Part shown: piece by piece, positions 16,113 through 25,742 of the stretch | Numbering within the stretch: the stretch's first letter is position 1 | How the letters are laid out: each line of letters begins with the position of its first letter | Source of the DNA: Marinobacter halotolerans | GTDB lineage: Bacteria; Pseudomonadota; Gammaproteobacteria; Pseudomonadales; Oleiphilaceae | Assembly: GCF_008795985.1 (NCBI RefSeq) | Contig: NZ_VMHP01000002.1 | Location: forward strand, 806,001 to 870,000 | Direction: 5' to 3' | Length of the DNA: 64,000 bases | Notes under the pieces: generated by a model | Told to the model about the DNA's origin: nothing | The model's input: only the letters and a program-made list of their open reading frames with translations | The model's database searches: none | Position numbers and translations under genes: made by a program

Positions 16113-16152
16113 TCAGCCTGAACGTCTGATATCATTGCAGTAAGTTCGAAGA

Positions 16153-16174
16153 CCCCGCTTTGGCGGGGTTTTTC
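16153..16174 (+). terminator. Rho-independent terminator after fadD
   Basis: CCCCGC (16153-16158) and GCGGGG (16163-16168) form a perfect six-pair stem with a TTTG loop followed by a run of five T. It lies about 40 bases after the fadD stop. Confidence 0.9.
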
Positions 16175-16202
16175 GTTACTGATCCGGATTCACCAACATT
16201 GA

Positions 16203-19200
16203 ATGACCAAGATGACGCAAGCCTCTTCTGACAAGCGCGCCGATGCCAGGGTTCTGGCGCGGCAGGCGTTGCAAAAGCCGGTGACTTTTCCCGAGTCGTT
16301 GCCGGTGTCCGAGCGCGTTGATGACATTCAGCGGGCCATCGAAAATCATCAGGTGGTGATCATTGCCGGCGAGACCGGCTCGGGCAAGACCACCCAGATT
16401 CCCAAAATCTGCCTGAACATGGGCTTGGGTATCCAGGGTCTGATCGGCCACACCCAGCCCCGACGCATTGCGGCGCGCACGGTCGCCGGACGAATTGCGG
16501 AAGAGTTGGGGGAGCGAACCGGCGAGCAGGTGGGTTATCAGATTCGTTTTACCGATACCACGTCGGAACAGTCCCGCCTGAAAGTGATGACGGACGGTAT
16601 CCTGCTTTCCGAAGTTCAGCATGACCGGTTCCTCAAGCGCTACGACACCATCATTATTGACGAGGCCCACGAGCGCAGCCTGAATATCGATTTCCTGCTG
16701 GGATATCTGAAGCAGTTGCTGCCCAAGCGGCCGGATCTGAAGGTCATCATTACCTCCGCCACCATCGAGGTGGAGCGCTTTAGCGAGTTCTTCGGCGATG
16801 CGCCGGTGATTGAGGTCAGTGGCCGCACCTTTCCCGTGGACGTGCGCTATCGCCCCCTGGCCGGGGACGAGGACGATCGTGACCAGAGCTGGAGCGACGG
16901 CGTGCTGCAGGCTCTGGAAGAAATCGAGCAGCATGAGCGCAGCGAGAAGAAGCCGCCCGGGGATGTGCTGGTTTTTCTGCCTGGCGAACGGGAAATCCGT
17001 GGCCTGAGCAAGACCCTGCGCCACGCCGAGCTGCGGCACACTGAAGTGCTGCCGCTTTATTCCCGGCTGAGCAACCAGGAACAGAACCGCATCTTCCAGA
17101 GCCATCCGGGCCGTCGTATTGTGCTGTCCACTAACGTGGCGGAAACCTCACTGACGGTGCCGGGTATCCGCTATGTCATCGACACGGGCGTGGCCCGTAT
17201 CAGTCGCTACAGCGTCCGCTCCAAGATTCAGCGTCTGCCTATTGAGGCGGTGTCCCAGGCCAGTGCCAATCAGCGGGCAGGCCGCTGCGGCCGGGTTGCG
17301 CCAGGTATCTGTTTTCGGCTGTATGACGAAACCGATTTTATCAACCGTCCGGAGTACACCGATCCGGAAATACTGAGAACCAACCTGGCCTCAGTCATTC
17401 TGCAGATGACCACCTCCGGACTCGGCGAGATCCGGCGCTTTCCGTTTCTGGAGCCGCCGGATCGCCGGATGATCAACGACGGTTATAAACTGCTGGAAGA
17501 GCTGGGTGCGGTGGATGGCAAGCGCCGGGTCACAAAGCTGGGTCGAACCATGGCGCGGCTGCCGCTGGATCCACGGCTGGCCCGAATGCTGGTGACCTCG
17601 TCGGAGCAGGGCAGTCTGGCGGAAACCCTGATTGTCATTGCCGGGCTCAGTGTTCAGGACCCGAGGGAGCGGCCCCAGGACAAACAGCAGGCGGCGGATC
17701 AGGCCCATGCGCCTTTCACCGACAAGGAGTCAGACTTTGTCACCCTGCTGAATGTCTGGAATTTCTTTGAGGAGCAGCGCCAGGAGCTGTCCCAGAACCA
17801 GTTAAAGAAGGTATGCCAGAAGAACTTCCTGTCCTGGATGCGCATGCGGGAATGGCGCGATATTCACCGCCAGCTGACGCTGATCTGCCGGCAACAGAAG
17901 CTGAAGCTGAATGAGCAGACGGCCAGCTATCCCGCGCTGCACAAGGCTATTGTGTCCGGGCTGCTGGGGCAGGTGGCCGTCAAGGTTGAAAAGAAGGAAT
18001 ACCTGGCGACACGCAATCGTAAAGTGGTGATTTTCCCGGGGTCCAAGGTGTCCAAATCGTCGCCGAAGTGGATCGTGGCTGCGGAGATTGTGGAAACCAG
18101 CCGGGTGTTCGCGCGGATGGTGGCCCGGGTCGAGCCGGAATGGATCGAGCCCCTGGCCGGGCATGTGGTGAAACGTCACTATTTCGAGCCCCACTGGGAG
18201 CAGAAACGGGCCCAGGTTATGGGTTATGAGAAAGTGACCCTCTATGGCCTGGACATTGTTCCCAGCCGGAGCATCCCCTATAGCAAGGTGGATCCGGTGG
18301 AATGCCGGAATCTGTTTATCCGCCGCGCGCTGGTGGAAGGGGATTACCAGTCGAAGGCGCCGTTTATTGCCCGCAACCGCGAACTGCTGGACTCGGTTGA
18401 AAACCTCGAAAAGAAGACACGCCGCCGGGATCTGCTGGTGGACGATGAAACCCTGGTGGAGTTTTACGACCAGCGCCTGCCCGATGACATTGTCAGCGGT
18501 GCCCATTTCGAGCGCTGGTGGAAGCAGCTGGATGCGGAAACCCTTCAATCGCTGGAACTCACGGAATCAGACATTCTCCGGCGGCCGGTGGATGAGCAGG
18601 CGGACTCCCTCTATCCGGATTATCTGGAATGGGAAGGGGTCCGGTATCCGCTGAGCTATGAATTCGAGCCCACCAGCGAGCGGGATGGAGTGACGCTTCA
18701 GGCGCCGATTATGGCACTGAAACAGTTGCCCGCCCGAAGACTGGAATGGCTGGTGCCGGGCCTTTTGCGGGAGAAGTGCATCGCTCTGGTTAAGGGCCTT
18801 CCGAAATCCCTCCGGCGGAACTTCGTGCCGGTGCCGGATTTTGTGGACGCGGCGGTGGAGAACCTGCACCCGTCCAACGAACCACTGACCCTGCAACTGG
18901 GCGAGCAGCTACGGAAGATGACCGGCGTGCAGATTCCGCCGGATGCCTGGTCCGAGTCGGAATTGCCAAATCATCTGCGGATGAACCTGCGGGTTGTTGA
19001 TGACTCGGGCAAGGCCATCGCGGAGGGGCGCGAAACCGAAAGCCTCCAGAATGAGCTGGAGGGGCGCGCTCAGGATGCCTTGAGCCAGGTCACGTCCAGC
19101 CAGAAGTCCAAACCGGATGCCAGGCCGGTGACCGACTGGCAGTTTGGTAAGCTGGCTTACTCGGAGACCACCGAAAAGGGGGGCATGGAGGTGACGGTTT

Positions 19201-19979
19201 ATCCGGCGCTGGAAGATCGCGGCGATTCGGTGCGCCAGATCCAGTGCCTGGACCGGCTGACCGCCGAGGATTCCACGCGGCGGGCCATTGCCCGTCTGAT
19301 GCTGATCCGTTTTGGCAACACCCTGGAAGGGCTGGAACGAAAGCTGCCCCGTTTCAAGGATTCAGCGCTGATGTTCGCGCCGGTGGGGCAGTCCCGGGTG
19401 CTGCTGGACGACCTGCTGATTTCCACTGCCATTGAGCATTTTCTGAGTGATGAACTGCCCCGCACGGAGTCGGACTTCAATCGCTGTTTTGACCAGAAGC
19501 GAGGGGACTTTATCCCCACCCTCGAAGCGGCGGACGAGCGGCTGCACCAGGCCATGACCGGCTACCATTCGGTGATGAAGCAGCTTAAAGGCAAGATTGA
19601 TCTGGCGATGGCCAACAGCATGGCCGATCTGAAATTCCAGATGCAGAATCTGGTATATCCGGGCTTTCTGGTGGAAACACCGTCCGAGTGGTTGGCGTGT
19701 TTTGGCCGGTATTTCGAGGCGGCGGGCATCCGTTTCGAAAAGATGCGGCGGGAAATGGGACGGGAACGGGAGTTTCTGCACACGTTTGAACCGCTCTGGG
19801 CCCGCTATGCAACAAAACGGGAGCAGCAGAACCGGCAGGGCGTTCGTGATCCCGAGCTGGTTCTTTACCGCTGGATGCTGGAAGAATTCCGGGTTTCCTT
19901 TTTTGCACAGCAACTGGGCACCGCCATGCCGGTCTCGGTCAAGCGGTTGGACCGGCAGTGGGAAAAGACGCGGGTTTAA
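16203..19979 (+). CDS. hrpA: ATP-dependent RNA helicase HrpA
   Basis: The 1258-residue protein matches the full HrpA plan (E. coli about 1300 residues). It has the DEAH helicase core with Walker A GETGSGKT at 56-63 and DEAH at 153-156, the second RecA domain with the QRAGRCGR motif, the HA2/oligonucleotide-binding regions and the long HrpA-specific C-terminal domain. HrpA is a 3'-5' RNA helicase involved in mRNA processing and resolution of stalled ribosomes. A second in-frame ATG at 16212 is also possible; neither has a strong Shine-Dalgarno. It lies between lipid genes as in Pseudomonas and appears to have its own transcript. Confidence 0.97.
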   Translation: MTKMTQASSDKRADARVLARQALQKPVTFPESLPVSERVDDIQRAIENHQVVIIAGETGSGKTTQIPKICLNMGLGIQGLIGHTQPRRIAARTVAGRIAEELGERTGEQVGYQIRFTDTTSEQSRLKVMTDGILLSEVQHDRFLKRYDTIIIDEAHERSLNIDFLLGYLKQLLPKRPDLKVIITSATIEVERFSEFFGDAPVIEVSGRTFPVDVRYRPLAGDEDDRDQSWSDGVLQALEEIEQHERSEKKPPGDVLVFLPGEREIRGLSKTLRHAELRHTEVLPLYSRLSNQEQNRIFQSHPGRRIVLSTNVAETSLTVPGIRYVIDTGVARISRYSVRSKIQRLPIEAVSQASANQRAGRCGRVAPGICFRLYDETDFINRPEYTDPEILRTNLASVILQMTTSGLGEIRRFPFLEPPDRRMINDGYKLLEELGAVDGKRRVTKLGRTMARLPLDPRLARMLVTSSEQGSLAETLIVIAGLSVQDPRERPQDKQQAADQAHAPFTDKESDFVTLLNVWNFFEEQRQELSQNQLKKVCQKNFLSWMRMREWRDIHRQLTLICRQQKLKLNEQTASYPALHKAIVSGLLGQVAVKVEKKEYLATRNRKVVIFPGSKVSKSSPKWIVAAEIVETSRVFARMVARVEPEWIEPLAGHVVKRHYFEPHWEQKRAQVMGYEKVTLYGLDIVPSRSIPYSKVDPVECRNLFIRRALVEGDYQSKAPFIARNRELLDSVENLEKKTRRRDLLVDDETLVEFYDQRLPDDIVSGAHFERWWKQLDAETLQSLELTESDILRRPVDEQADSLYPDYLEWEGVRYPLSYEFEPTSERDGVTLQAPIMALKQLPARRLEWLVPGLLREKCIALVKGLPKSLRRNFVPVPDFVDAAVENLHPSNEPLTLQLGEQLRKMTGVQIPPDAWSESELPNHLRMNLRVVDDSGKAIAEGRETESLQNELEGRAQDALSQVTSSQKSKPDARPVTDWQFGKLAYSETTEKGGMEVTVYPALEDRGDSVRQIQCLDRLTAEDSTRRAIARLMLIRFGNTLEGLERKLPRFKDSALMFAPVGQSRVLLDDLLISTAIEHFLSDELPRTESDFNRCFDQKRGDFIPTLEAADERLHQAMTGYHSVMKQLKGKIDLAMANSMADLKFQMQNLVYPGFLVETPSEWLACFGRYFEAAGIRFEKMRREMGREREFLHTFEPLWARYATKREQQNRQGVRDPELVLYRWMLEEFRVSFFAQQLGTAMPVSVKRLDRQWEKTRV

Positions 19980-20080
19980 GACCTTTGTCGCCGGGGGCAA
20001 AAATTGCGGATTGTGTTAGTATTTGGTGCATAACCATTAAATTTTGGTGCCATTTTCACTATTTCTGATGAGGGGTTAGC

Positions 20081-21202
20081 GTGATCAAAGCCGTAATCAG
20101 CGGAACCGGGCTCTACACTCCGCCAGCGACCATCAGCAACGATGAGTTGGTTGACGCGTTCAATGCCTATGTTGAGCGCCACAATTCAGAGCACGCTGAC
20201 GAGATTGCCAGAGGCGAGCGCGAGGCACTCCAGCCCTCGTCATCTGCATTCATCGAGAAGGCGTCCGGCATCAAACGCCGCCACGTGATCGACAAGGACG
20301 GCATTCTGGATCCGGAGCGAATGTGCCCACGCATTCCTGACCGCTCCAACGACGAGCCGTCCGTACAGTGTGAAATGTCCATTGCCGCCTGTAATGAGGC
20401 GCTGGAGCAGGCCGGCAAGACCCCGGCCGACGTTGATGCCCTGATCGTTGCCTGCTCCAACCTGCAGCGTGCCTATCCCGCCATTTCTGTGGAGGTTCAG
20501 GACGCACTGGGAATTGAAGGTTTTGCCTATGACATGAACGTGGCCTGCAGTTCCGCCACCTTCGGACTTCAGGCGGCGGTAAACGCGGTAGAAAACGGCT
20601 CGGCACGTGCCGTGCTGGTGGTCAGCCCGGAAATTTGCTCCGGCCATCTCAATTTCCGCGACAGGGACAGCCACTTTATCTTCGGCGATGCCTGCACGGC
20701 GATTCTGGTTGAGCGGGAAGAAAATGTGTCCGATGGCCAGGGGTTCGAGATTCTCGGCACCAGTCTGAAGACCAAGTTCTCCAACGCCATCCGTAACAAT
20801 TTCGGTTTTCTGAATCGGGCGGACAAGGAAGGCGTGAACAAACCCGACAAGCTGTTTGTCCAGCAGGGCAGGAAAGTCTTCAGGGAAGTGTCGCCCATGG
20901 TTGCCGAAACCATCCTTGGCCAGCTTTCATCACTGTCCCTCACTGCGGAACAGATCAAGCGCATGTGGCTGCACCAGGCCAACCTCAACATGAACCAGCT
21001 GATTGCCCGCAAGGTGCTGGGCCGGGACGCCACCACGGAAGAAGCACCGGTGATACTGGATGAATACGCCAATACCAGCTCGGCCGGCTCGGTCATTGCC
21101 TTTCATAAGCACAAGGGCGATTTTACCACCGGTGAACTGGGTGTGATCTGTTCGTTCGGCGCCGGTTATTCCATTGGTAGTGTTGTGGTGCGGCGCCGGT
21201 AG
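20081..21202 (+). CDS. FabH-like beta-ketoacyl-ACP synthase III (PA3286-type)
   Basis: The 373-residue thiolase-fold enzyme has the catalytic triad of KAS III: Cys156 in DMNVACSSAT, His298 in WLHQAN and Asn331 in EYANTSSAG. It is longer than housekeeping FabH (about 320 residues) because of an N-terminal insertion around residues 30-60. This shape, and the hrpA/fadD neighbourhood, fit the Pseudomonas PA3286 group, which condenses medium-chain acyl-CoA from beta-oxidation with malonyl-ACP and feeds it back into fatty-acid synthesis. It starts at a GTG with a GAGGGG Shine-Dalgarno. The assignment to that subgroup rests on memory of gene order and length, not on an alignment. Confidence 0.85.
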   Translation: MIKAVISGTGLYTPPATISNDELVDAFNAYVERHNSEHADEIARGEREALQPSSSAFIEKASGIKRRHVIDKDGILDPERMCPRIPDRSNDEPSVQCEMSIAACNEALEQAGKTPADVDALIVACSNLQRAYPAISVEVQDALGIEGFAYDMNVACSSATFGLQAAVNAVENGSARAVLVVSPEICSGHLNFRDRDSHFIFGDACTAILVEREENVSDGQGFEILGTSLKTKFSNAIRNNFGFLNRADKEGVNKPDKLFVQQGRKVFREVSPMVAETILGQLSSLSLTAEQIKRMWLHQANLNMNQLIARKVLGRDATTEEAPVILDEYANTSSAGSVIAFHKHKGDFTTGELGVICSFGAGYSIGSVVVRRR

Positions 21203-21217
21203 GGATTATTGGCCGAT

Positions 21218-21625
21218 CTAGCTCGCTGCCAGCGCTCTGAGGGCGTCGGGCAGTGGGGCGGACGTACGGGATTCGCGGTCAAACCAGACGATTTTGGCGT
21301 AGCCCTCGGCGTAAAGATCCCCGGTGTCGGCATCGGTGAGGGTATGGTAAGTATCAAGACTGGTATTGCCGGCCCTGTCAGCGTATGTTCGGACTTCCAC
21401 GGTTGCCGGGTGGTTCAGTTCCTTCAGAAAGGTCGCACTGGTTGTAATGATGACCGGGCCGGTGGGGTCGCCCTCAGCCCCCAGTGACAGCGACGCGAGC
21501 CAGGTAATCCGGGCCTCTTCGAAAAAGCGAAAATAAACCGTATTATTGGCGTGGCCGTAAGCATCCATGTCGCCCCATCGGAGTGCCATTGAGAGGGTGC
21601 TTACCAGGTTCCCGGGTACGGACAT
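21218..21625 (-). CDS. acyl-CoA thioesterase, 4HBT hotdog family
   Basis: From the ATG at 21625 (AGGAGG seven bases upstream) the product is 135 residues with the hotdog motif WGDMDAYGHANN near residues 17-28; Asp21 is the expected catalytic residue of 4-hydroxybenzoyl-CoA thioesterase-type enzymes. The frame extends 26 residues further upstream, but that part is polar and lacks a ribosome site. It hydrolyses an acyl-CoA of unknown chain length. It runs convergently into the FabH-like gene, whose stop lies 15 bases away, and is divergent from mlaA. Confidence 0.88.
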   Translation of the reverse strand: MSVPGNLVSTLSMALRWGDMDAYGHANNTVYFRFFEEARITWLASLSLGAEGDPTGPVIITTSATFLKELNHPATVEVRTYADRAGNTSLDTYHTLTDADTGDLYAEGYAKIVWFDRESRTSAPLPDALRALAAS

Positions 21626-21729
21626 CGTTTTCCTCCTGTTGCGGGATTTTCGGATTCGGGGATTAGATTCATTTTCAGTGCCGGTATTTTTGTCAGAACT
21701 CACGCGAATTCACAACACCAGGTCATCGA

Positions 21730-22521
21730 ATGAAGCAAATAGCATATCGGCACGGCGCACTGCTGGTCTTCCTGGCGCTGTTCTTGGCCCCCATGGCTGG
21801 ATTTGCGCAGACAGTCCAGCCCGCTAATGGTTATTCACAGCAGGATATCGACGAGCAGACGGCGGCCGAGCGAGATCCCTACGTGGACTGGAATCGCAAG
21901 GTTTACCGTTTTAACGAGACCATCGACAACTGGTTTCTGCGTCCGGTAGCCGAAACCTACCGCGCATTTATGCCAGGGGTGGCGGACCGTGCCGTTACCA
22001 ACTTCTTCAATAACCTGACGGAACTGCGTAATTTTGCCAACAGCGTTTTTCAGCTCAAGCCCAAGTCGGCGGTAGTGGCGACAGGCCGCTTCACTTACAA
22101 TACGATTTTTGGCCTGGGCGGCCTGTTTGACGTGGCCACGGCATTCGAGCTTCCCGAGCAACCGGAGGACTTCGGTCAGACACTGGGCTACTGGGGTGTT
22201 GGTTCTGGCCCCTATCTGATGCTGCCCTTTCTGGGCCCTTCGAATCCCAGAGACTTTGGTGGATTTGTGACTGATAATCTTCTGTTACCGTCAGCCTGGG
22301 ATCTTGCGGAGGAACCGGAGGTCTATGCGTTACGGGGACTGCAGGTTGTCGATAAGCGGGCGGACCTGATTCCGGCCGAGAGTTTCATTTCCGGCGATCC
22401 CTACATCTTCGTAAGAAACGCCTATTTGCAACGCAGGCAATTCCTGATCAACGATGGACGCACGTTCAATGACCCGTTTGCCAGTGGCAATGACGAAGAT
22501 CTCATGCTGGAGGATTTCTGA
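21730..22521 (+). CDS. mlaA: MlaA/VacJ family outer-membrane lipid transport protein
   Basis: The 263-residue protein begins with a signal peptide (cleavage likely after GFA) and has MlaA hallmarks DPYVDWNRKVYRFNETIDN, NFFNNLTELRNFANS and DFGQTLGYWGVGSGPYLMLP. MlaA forms a ring in the outer membrane that removes misplaced phospholipids from the outer leaflet and passes them to MlaC. E. coli MlaA is a lipoprotein, but this sequence contains no cysteine in its signal region, so it should be processed by signal peptidase I. The other mla genes are not in the window. The patatin-like gene follows after about 50 bases on the same strand. Confidence 0.9.
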   Translation: MKQIAYRHGALLVFLALFLAPMAGFAQTVQPANGYSQQDIDEQTAAERDPYVDWNRKVYRFNETIDNWFLRPVAETYRAFMPGVADRAVTNFFNNLTELRNFANSVFQLKPKSAVVATGRFTYNTIFGLGGLFDVATAFELPEQPEDFGQTLGYWGVGSGPYLMLPFLGPSNPRDFGGFVTDNLLLPSAWDLAEEPEVYALRGLQVVDKRADLIPAESFISGDPYIFVRNAYLQRRQFLINDGRTFNDPFASGNDEDLMLEDF

Positions 22522-22572
22522 TCCTGATGTCTGGGGTGATGTCAGGAGTCCCGGCAGGCAGAGGCTTGAGTG

Positions 22573-24060
22573 ATGGCAGATAGCAGAATACGGAAATTTC
22601 GCCGGATGCTGGCTGAAGCACCGCATTATGAGGCCTGGAAGGCGGCGGCGCTGGAACTGGATTTTCTGGAAGGCAACGTGGAGTGGAAGGAAGATTTCGC
22701 GTCTGACCTCTACCACTACGAACTGATCTATGACCGCCTCAGCAATCTGCGCCATTACCGCCAGCAGAACGATATGGAAAGGCTCAAACGGGCCCTGCGG
22801 GAAGGTTTGCACCACGATCTCGGCAATATGGGCAACCGCGCGCTTTACACCCGCTCCAGAGTTGGCACCAAGCATCTCATCGAAGAGTACATCACCCAGG
22901 TTTGTGAATCGCTGGATTATCTGTGTGATACCCCTGATCCGGGCTTTTCCAACGCCAACAAGCTGCAATTCTTCCGCGACACCCTGACCAGCTTCGGTAG
23001 GCCTGCGCTGTTGCTCAGCGGTGGTGCCTCTCTTGGCATATTCCATTTCGGGGTCATCAAGGCGCTCTGGGAAAAAGGGTTGCTGCCCCAGGTGGTAGCC
23101 GGTTCCAGCATCGGGGCGATTATCGCGGGTATTCTGGGCGTTCACAGTGATGCTGAAATTCCCGACATGCTGGTGCCGGAAACCCACGACCTGAGAGCCT
23201 GGAAATGGCGCGGCCTGCTCAGCGCCGTGCGCGGTGATGGCCTGATGGACCAGCAGACGCTGAAGGAGTGCCTGCGGGCCAATATTGGTGAGTACACCTT
23301 CGAGGAAGCATTCGAACGCTCCGGGCGGTCCATCAATGTGAGTGTTTCGCCGGTGCAGAACCATCAGCAGGCCCGCCTGCTGTGCGGCTATACCTCGCCC
23401 TATTTGTTGGTGTGGAGCGCGGTGCTGGCCAGTGCAGCCGTTCCCGGGATCTTCCCGCCGGTCACCCTGATGAAAAAAGACATCGCCGGCAATGTGCTGC
23501 CCTATATGTCGCGCCTGAAATTCGTGGATGGTTCGGTGGTCAGTGACCTGCCCATTGAGCGGTTGATGCACTTGTACGATGTGAACTTCACCATCGTCAG
23601 CCAGACCAATCCTCATGTGGTACCTTTCCTGAACCGCCGGGGCCGGGACGAAAAGCTGAAGTTAAGCAACATTCCGATGCACCTGCTGAAAGCGGAAGTC
23701 CAGTTCCATGGCCAGGGAATGTTCGATTATCTGCGCAAGCGGGTGAAGCCGGAATTCCTGCGCCAGATGTCCGGCCAGATGCATTCGATTCTGGGTCAAC
23801 GGTACTCCGGCGATGTCACCATTGCGCCGTCCTACCGCCTGAAGGACTATCGACGGATGCTGGCCAACCCGGACCCGGCCTGGGTCCGGGAAATGATCCT
23901 TCAGGGCGAACGGGCTACCTGGCCGAAGATCTCCATGATTCGTTCCCACGCCCGGATCTCGAAAACACTGGAACGCTGCATACGCCGCCTGAAAAGCGAA
24001 CAGGGCCGGGCGACCGCGGAATTGCGCCTGGTAACCCATTCCGAAACCGGGCAGTCCTGA
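22573..24060 (+). CDS. DUF3336 patatin-like phospholipase/lipase
   Basis: The 495-residue protein combines an N-terminal DUF3336-like helical region (FRRMLAEAPHYEAWKAAALELD) with a patatin domain: glycine loop SGGASLG at about 150, nucleophile motif GSSIG at about 177 and catalytic Asp in VDGS near 317. Related proteins include yeast triacylglycerol lipases Tgl3/4/5 and bacterial lipases acting on neutral lipids or phospholipids. A GTG at 22570 precedes the chosen ATG; the AGAGG upstream is better spaced for the ATG. The stop is followed one base later by the ExeA-like gene, so transcription may run on. Confidence 0.88.
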   Translation: MADSRIRKFRRMLAEAPHYEAWKAAALELDFLEGNVEWKEDFASDLYHYELIYDRLSNLRHYRQQNDMERLKRALREGLHHDLGNMGNRALYTRSRVGTKHLIEEYITQVCESLDYLCDTPDPGFSNANKLQFFRDTLTSFGRPALLLSGGASLGIFHFGVIKALWEKGLLPQVVAGSSIGAIIAGILGVHSDAEIPDMLVPETHDLRAWKWRGLLSAVRGDGLMDQQTLKECLRANIGEYTFEEAFERSGRSINVSVSPVQNHQQARLLCGYTSPYLLVWSAVLASAAVPGIFPPVTLMKKDIAGNVLPYMSRLKFVDGSVVSDLPIERLMHLYDVNFTIVSQTNPHVVPFLNRRGRDEKLKLSNIPMHLLKAEVQFHGQGMFDYLRKRVKPEFLRQMSGQMHSILGQRYSGDVTIAPSYRLKDYRRMLANPDPAWVREMILQGERATWPKISMIRSHARISKTLERCIRRLKSEQGRATAELRLVTHSETGQS

Positions 24061-24061
24061 G

Positions 24062-25741
24062 ATGTACTACGATTTTTTCGGCTTCCGTGAGCCGCCTTTT
24101 TCCATTGCTCCGGACCCACGCTATCTCTATCTGAGCGACCGGCATAAAGAGGCACTGGCGCACCTGATGTACGGCATCCAGGGGCAGGGCGGCTTTATCG
24201 TGATCACCGGAGAGGTGGGTACGGGCAAAACCACCGTCAGCCGCTGTTTTCTGGAGAATGTTCCGGAACAGGTGGACATTGCCCTGGTGCTGAACCCCCG
24301 GTTGTCGGCCCGGGAGCTGCTGTCATCGATCTGTGACGAGCTGGAGATTGCCCATCCGGCCCAGGCCTCCATCAAAGAGCTGGTGAGCCTGATCAATGAC
24401 GACCTGCTTGAGGCCCACGGCGCCGGGCGTCACAAGGTACTGATGATTGACGAGGCGCAGAACCTGTCCACGGACGTGCTGGAGCAGCTGCGCCTGCTCA
24501 CCAATCTGGAAACTACCGAGAAGAAGCTTCTTCAGATCGTGCTGCTGGGCCAGCCCGAGCTCCAGGATATGCTGGCGCTGCCGGAACTGCGCCAGCTGAA
24601 TCAGCGAGTCACGGCCCGGTATCACCTGGAAGGCCTTGAACGGCGGGAGATCGACGCTTACGTGCGATATCGCCTCGGCGTATCGGGTCTGAAAGGGGAG
24701 ATCTTCAGCGAAGGCGCGATCAAGGCCCTTTATCGGCACAGCGGTGGTATTCCCAGGCTGATCAACCTGATTTGTGACCGGGCGTTGCTCGGAGCCTACG
24801 CCCAGGGTGAGCACCACATCACCGCGGGGCACATTCGCAAGGCAGCGGCTGAAGTGAATGGCCGGCGTACGAGAACAGGACAGGGCGGCCCCGGGAAAGG
24901 GTGGCGGATAGCCATGGTATCCGGCAGTGCCATTCTTGCGGTGATTCTCACCTTGCCGCTGCTGGGGATTAACCTGTTCGGCGAGCCACCGATGGCATCG
25001 AACGACGAAGCCGCTGCGGTGGTTGGTAATCCAGAATTTGTGGGAACCGTGGAGCGGGTGGATGGCGCCTCTGGGCCTGAATCTGACGAGCCAGTCGCGG
25101 CAGAGGAGGTAAATGCCGGGCCGGGGGAATTCACCTTTGAACATCGCCTGGAATCCCTGGCGAGTGCCTTTGATGCCCTGTTTGGCGTCTGGAACCGGGA
25201 GTTTGAGGCTTCGGAATCGCCTATCGCCTGTGATTTTGCCCAGAGCCAGGGGCTACAGTGCCTGGAAACCCGCATGTCGAAACAGGGACTGGTGTTTCTG
25301 AACCGTCCCGCGATCCTGCATTTGCGAGACAGGTCCGGACAGACCGGCTTCGTGGTGCTGCAATCCCTGAACGGTAACAACGCGCGGATTATCGGCGAGG
25401 AGGGGATTGAAAACGTGACTTTTGAGAGCGTCGAACCCTTCTGGTACGGCCAGTCCACACTGCTATGGCGGCTACCCCCCGATGAGACAGATCGGCAGAT
25501 CTGGCTTAGCGCCAGCCTGATGGAACTAGTCAGCGATCAGGCCGCTAACCGCACCGAGGAGGACCGGGTCGTTCGTCTGAGCACGGAAGAGCAGGTGCGG
25601 TGGTTCCAGTCCAAGAAAGGGCTCACGGTTGATGGTATCCCTGGAGCCATGACCATTATCCAGATGAACAACGATCTGAATGCCCGGGTGCCCCGGCTCG
25701 ACCGAGCGGACCGATCGGATAGCCCGGACAGAGAGCGCTGA
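24062..25741 (+). CDS. ExeA/GspA-like ATPase with peptidoglycan-binding domain
   Basis: The 559-residue protein starts with the ExeA signature MYYDFFGFREPPFSIAPDP, followed by an AAA domain with Walker A GEVGTGKT (50-57) and Walker B VLMIDEA (126-132). A transmembrane helix lies at about 282-305 and a C-terminal peptidoglycan-binding domain (LSTEEQVRWFQSKKGLTVDG, about 500-545) follows. In Aeromonas, ExeA with ExeB helps place the type II secretin through peptidoglycan. The gspB-like gene follows directly, confirming the pair. No other type II secretion genes are in the window, so which secretin or other envelope complex it serves is unknown. Confidence 0.92.
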   Translation: MYYDFFGFREPPFSIAPDPRYLYLSDRHKEALAHLMYGIQGQGGFIVITGEVGTGKTTVSRCFLENVPEQVDIALVLNPRLSARELLSSICDELEIAHPAQASIKELVSLINDDLLEAHGAGRHKVLMIDEAQNLSTDVLEQLRLLTNLETTEKKLLQIVLLGQPELQDMLALPELRQLNQRVTARYHLEGLERREIDAYVRYRLGVSGLKGEIFSEGAIKALYRHSGGIPRLINLICDRALLGAYAQGEHHITAGHIRKAAAEVNGRRTRTGQGGPGKGWRIAMVSGSAILAVILTLPLLGINLFGEPPMASNDEAAAVVGNPEFVGTVERVDGASGPESDEPVAAEEVNAGPGEFTFEHRLESLASAFDALFGVWNREFEASESPIACDFAQSQGLQCLETRMSKQGLVFLNRPAILHLRDRSGQTGFVVLQSLNGNNARIIGEEGIENVTFESVEPFWYGQSTLLWRLPPDETDRQIWLSASLMELVSDQAANRTEEDRVVRLSTEEQVRWFQSKKGLTVDGIPGAMTIIQMNNDLNARVPRLDRADRSDSPDRER

Positions 25742-25742
25742 G

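Noticed and set aside
16240..17105. Minus-strand frame of over 280 codons opposite hrpA
   Set aside because: HrpA helicase motifs run unbroken on the plus strand; the antisense frame has no motifs.
22330..23616. 428-codon minus-strand frame across mlaA and the patatin gene
   Set aside because: Both plus-strand genes have clear catalytic or family motifs in order; the antisense product has none.
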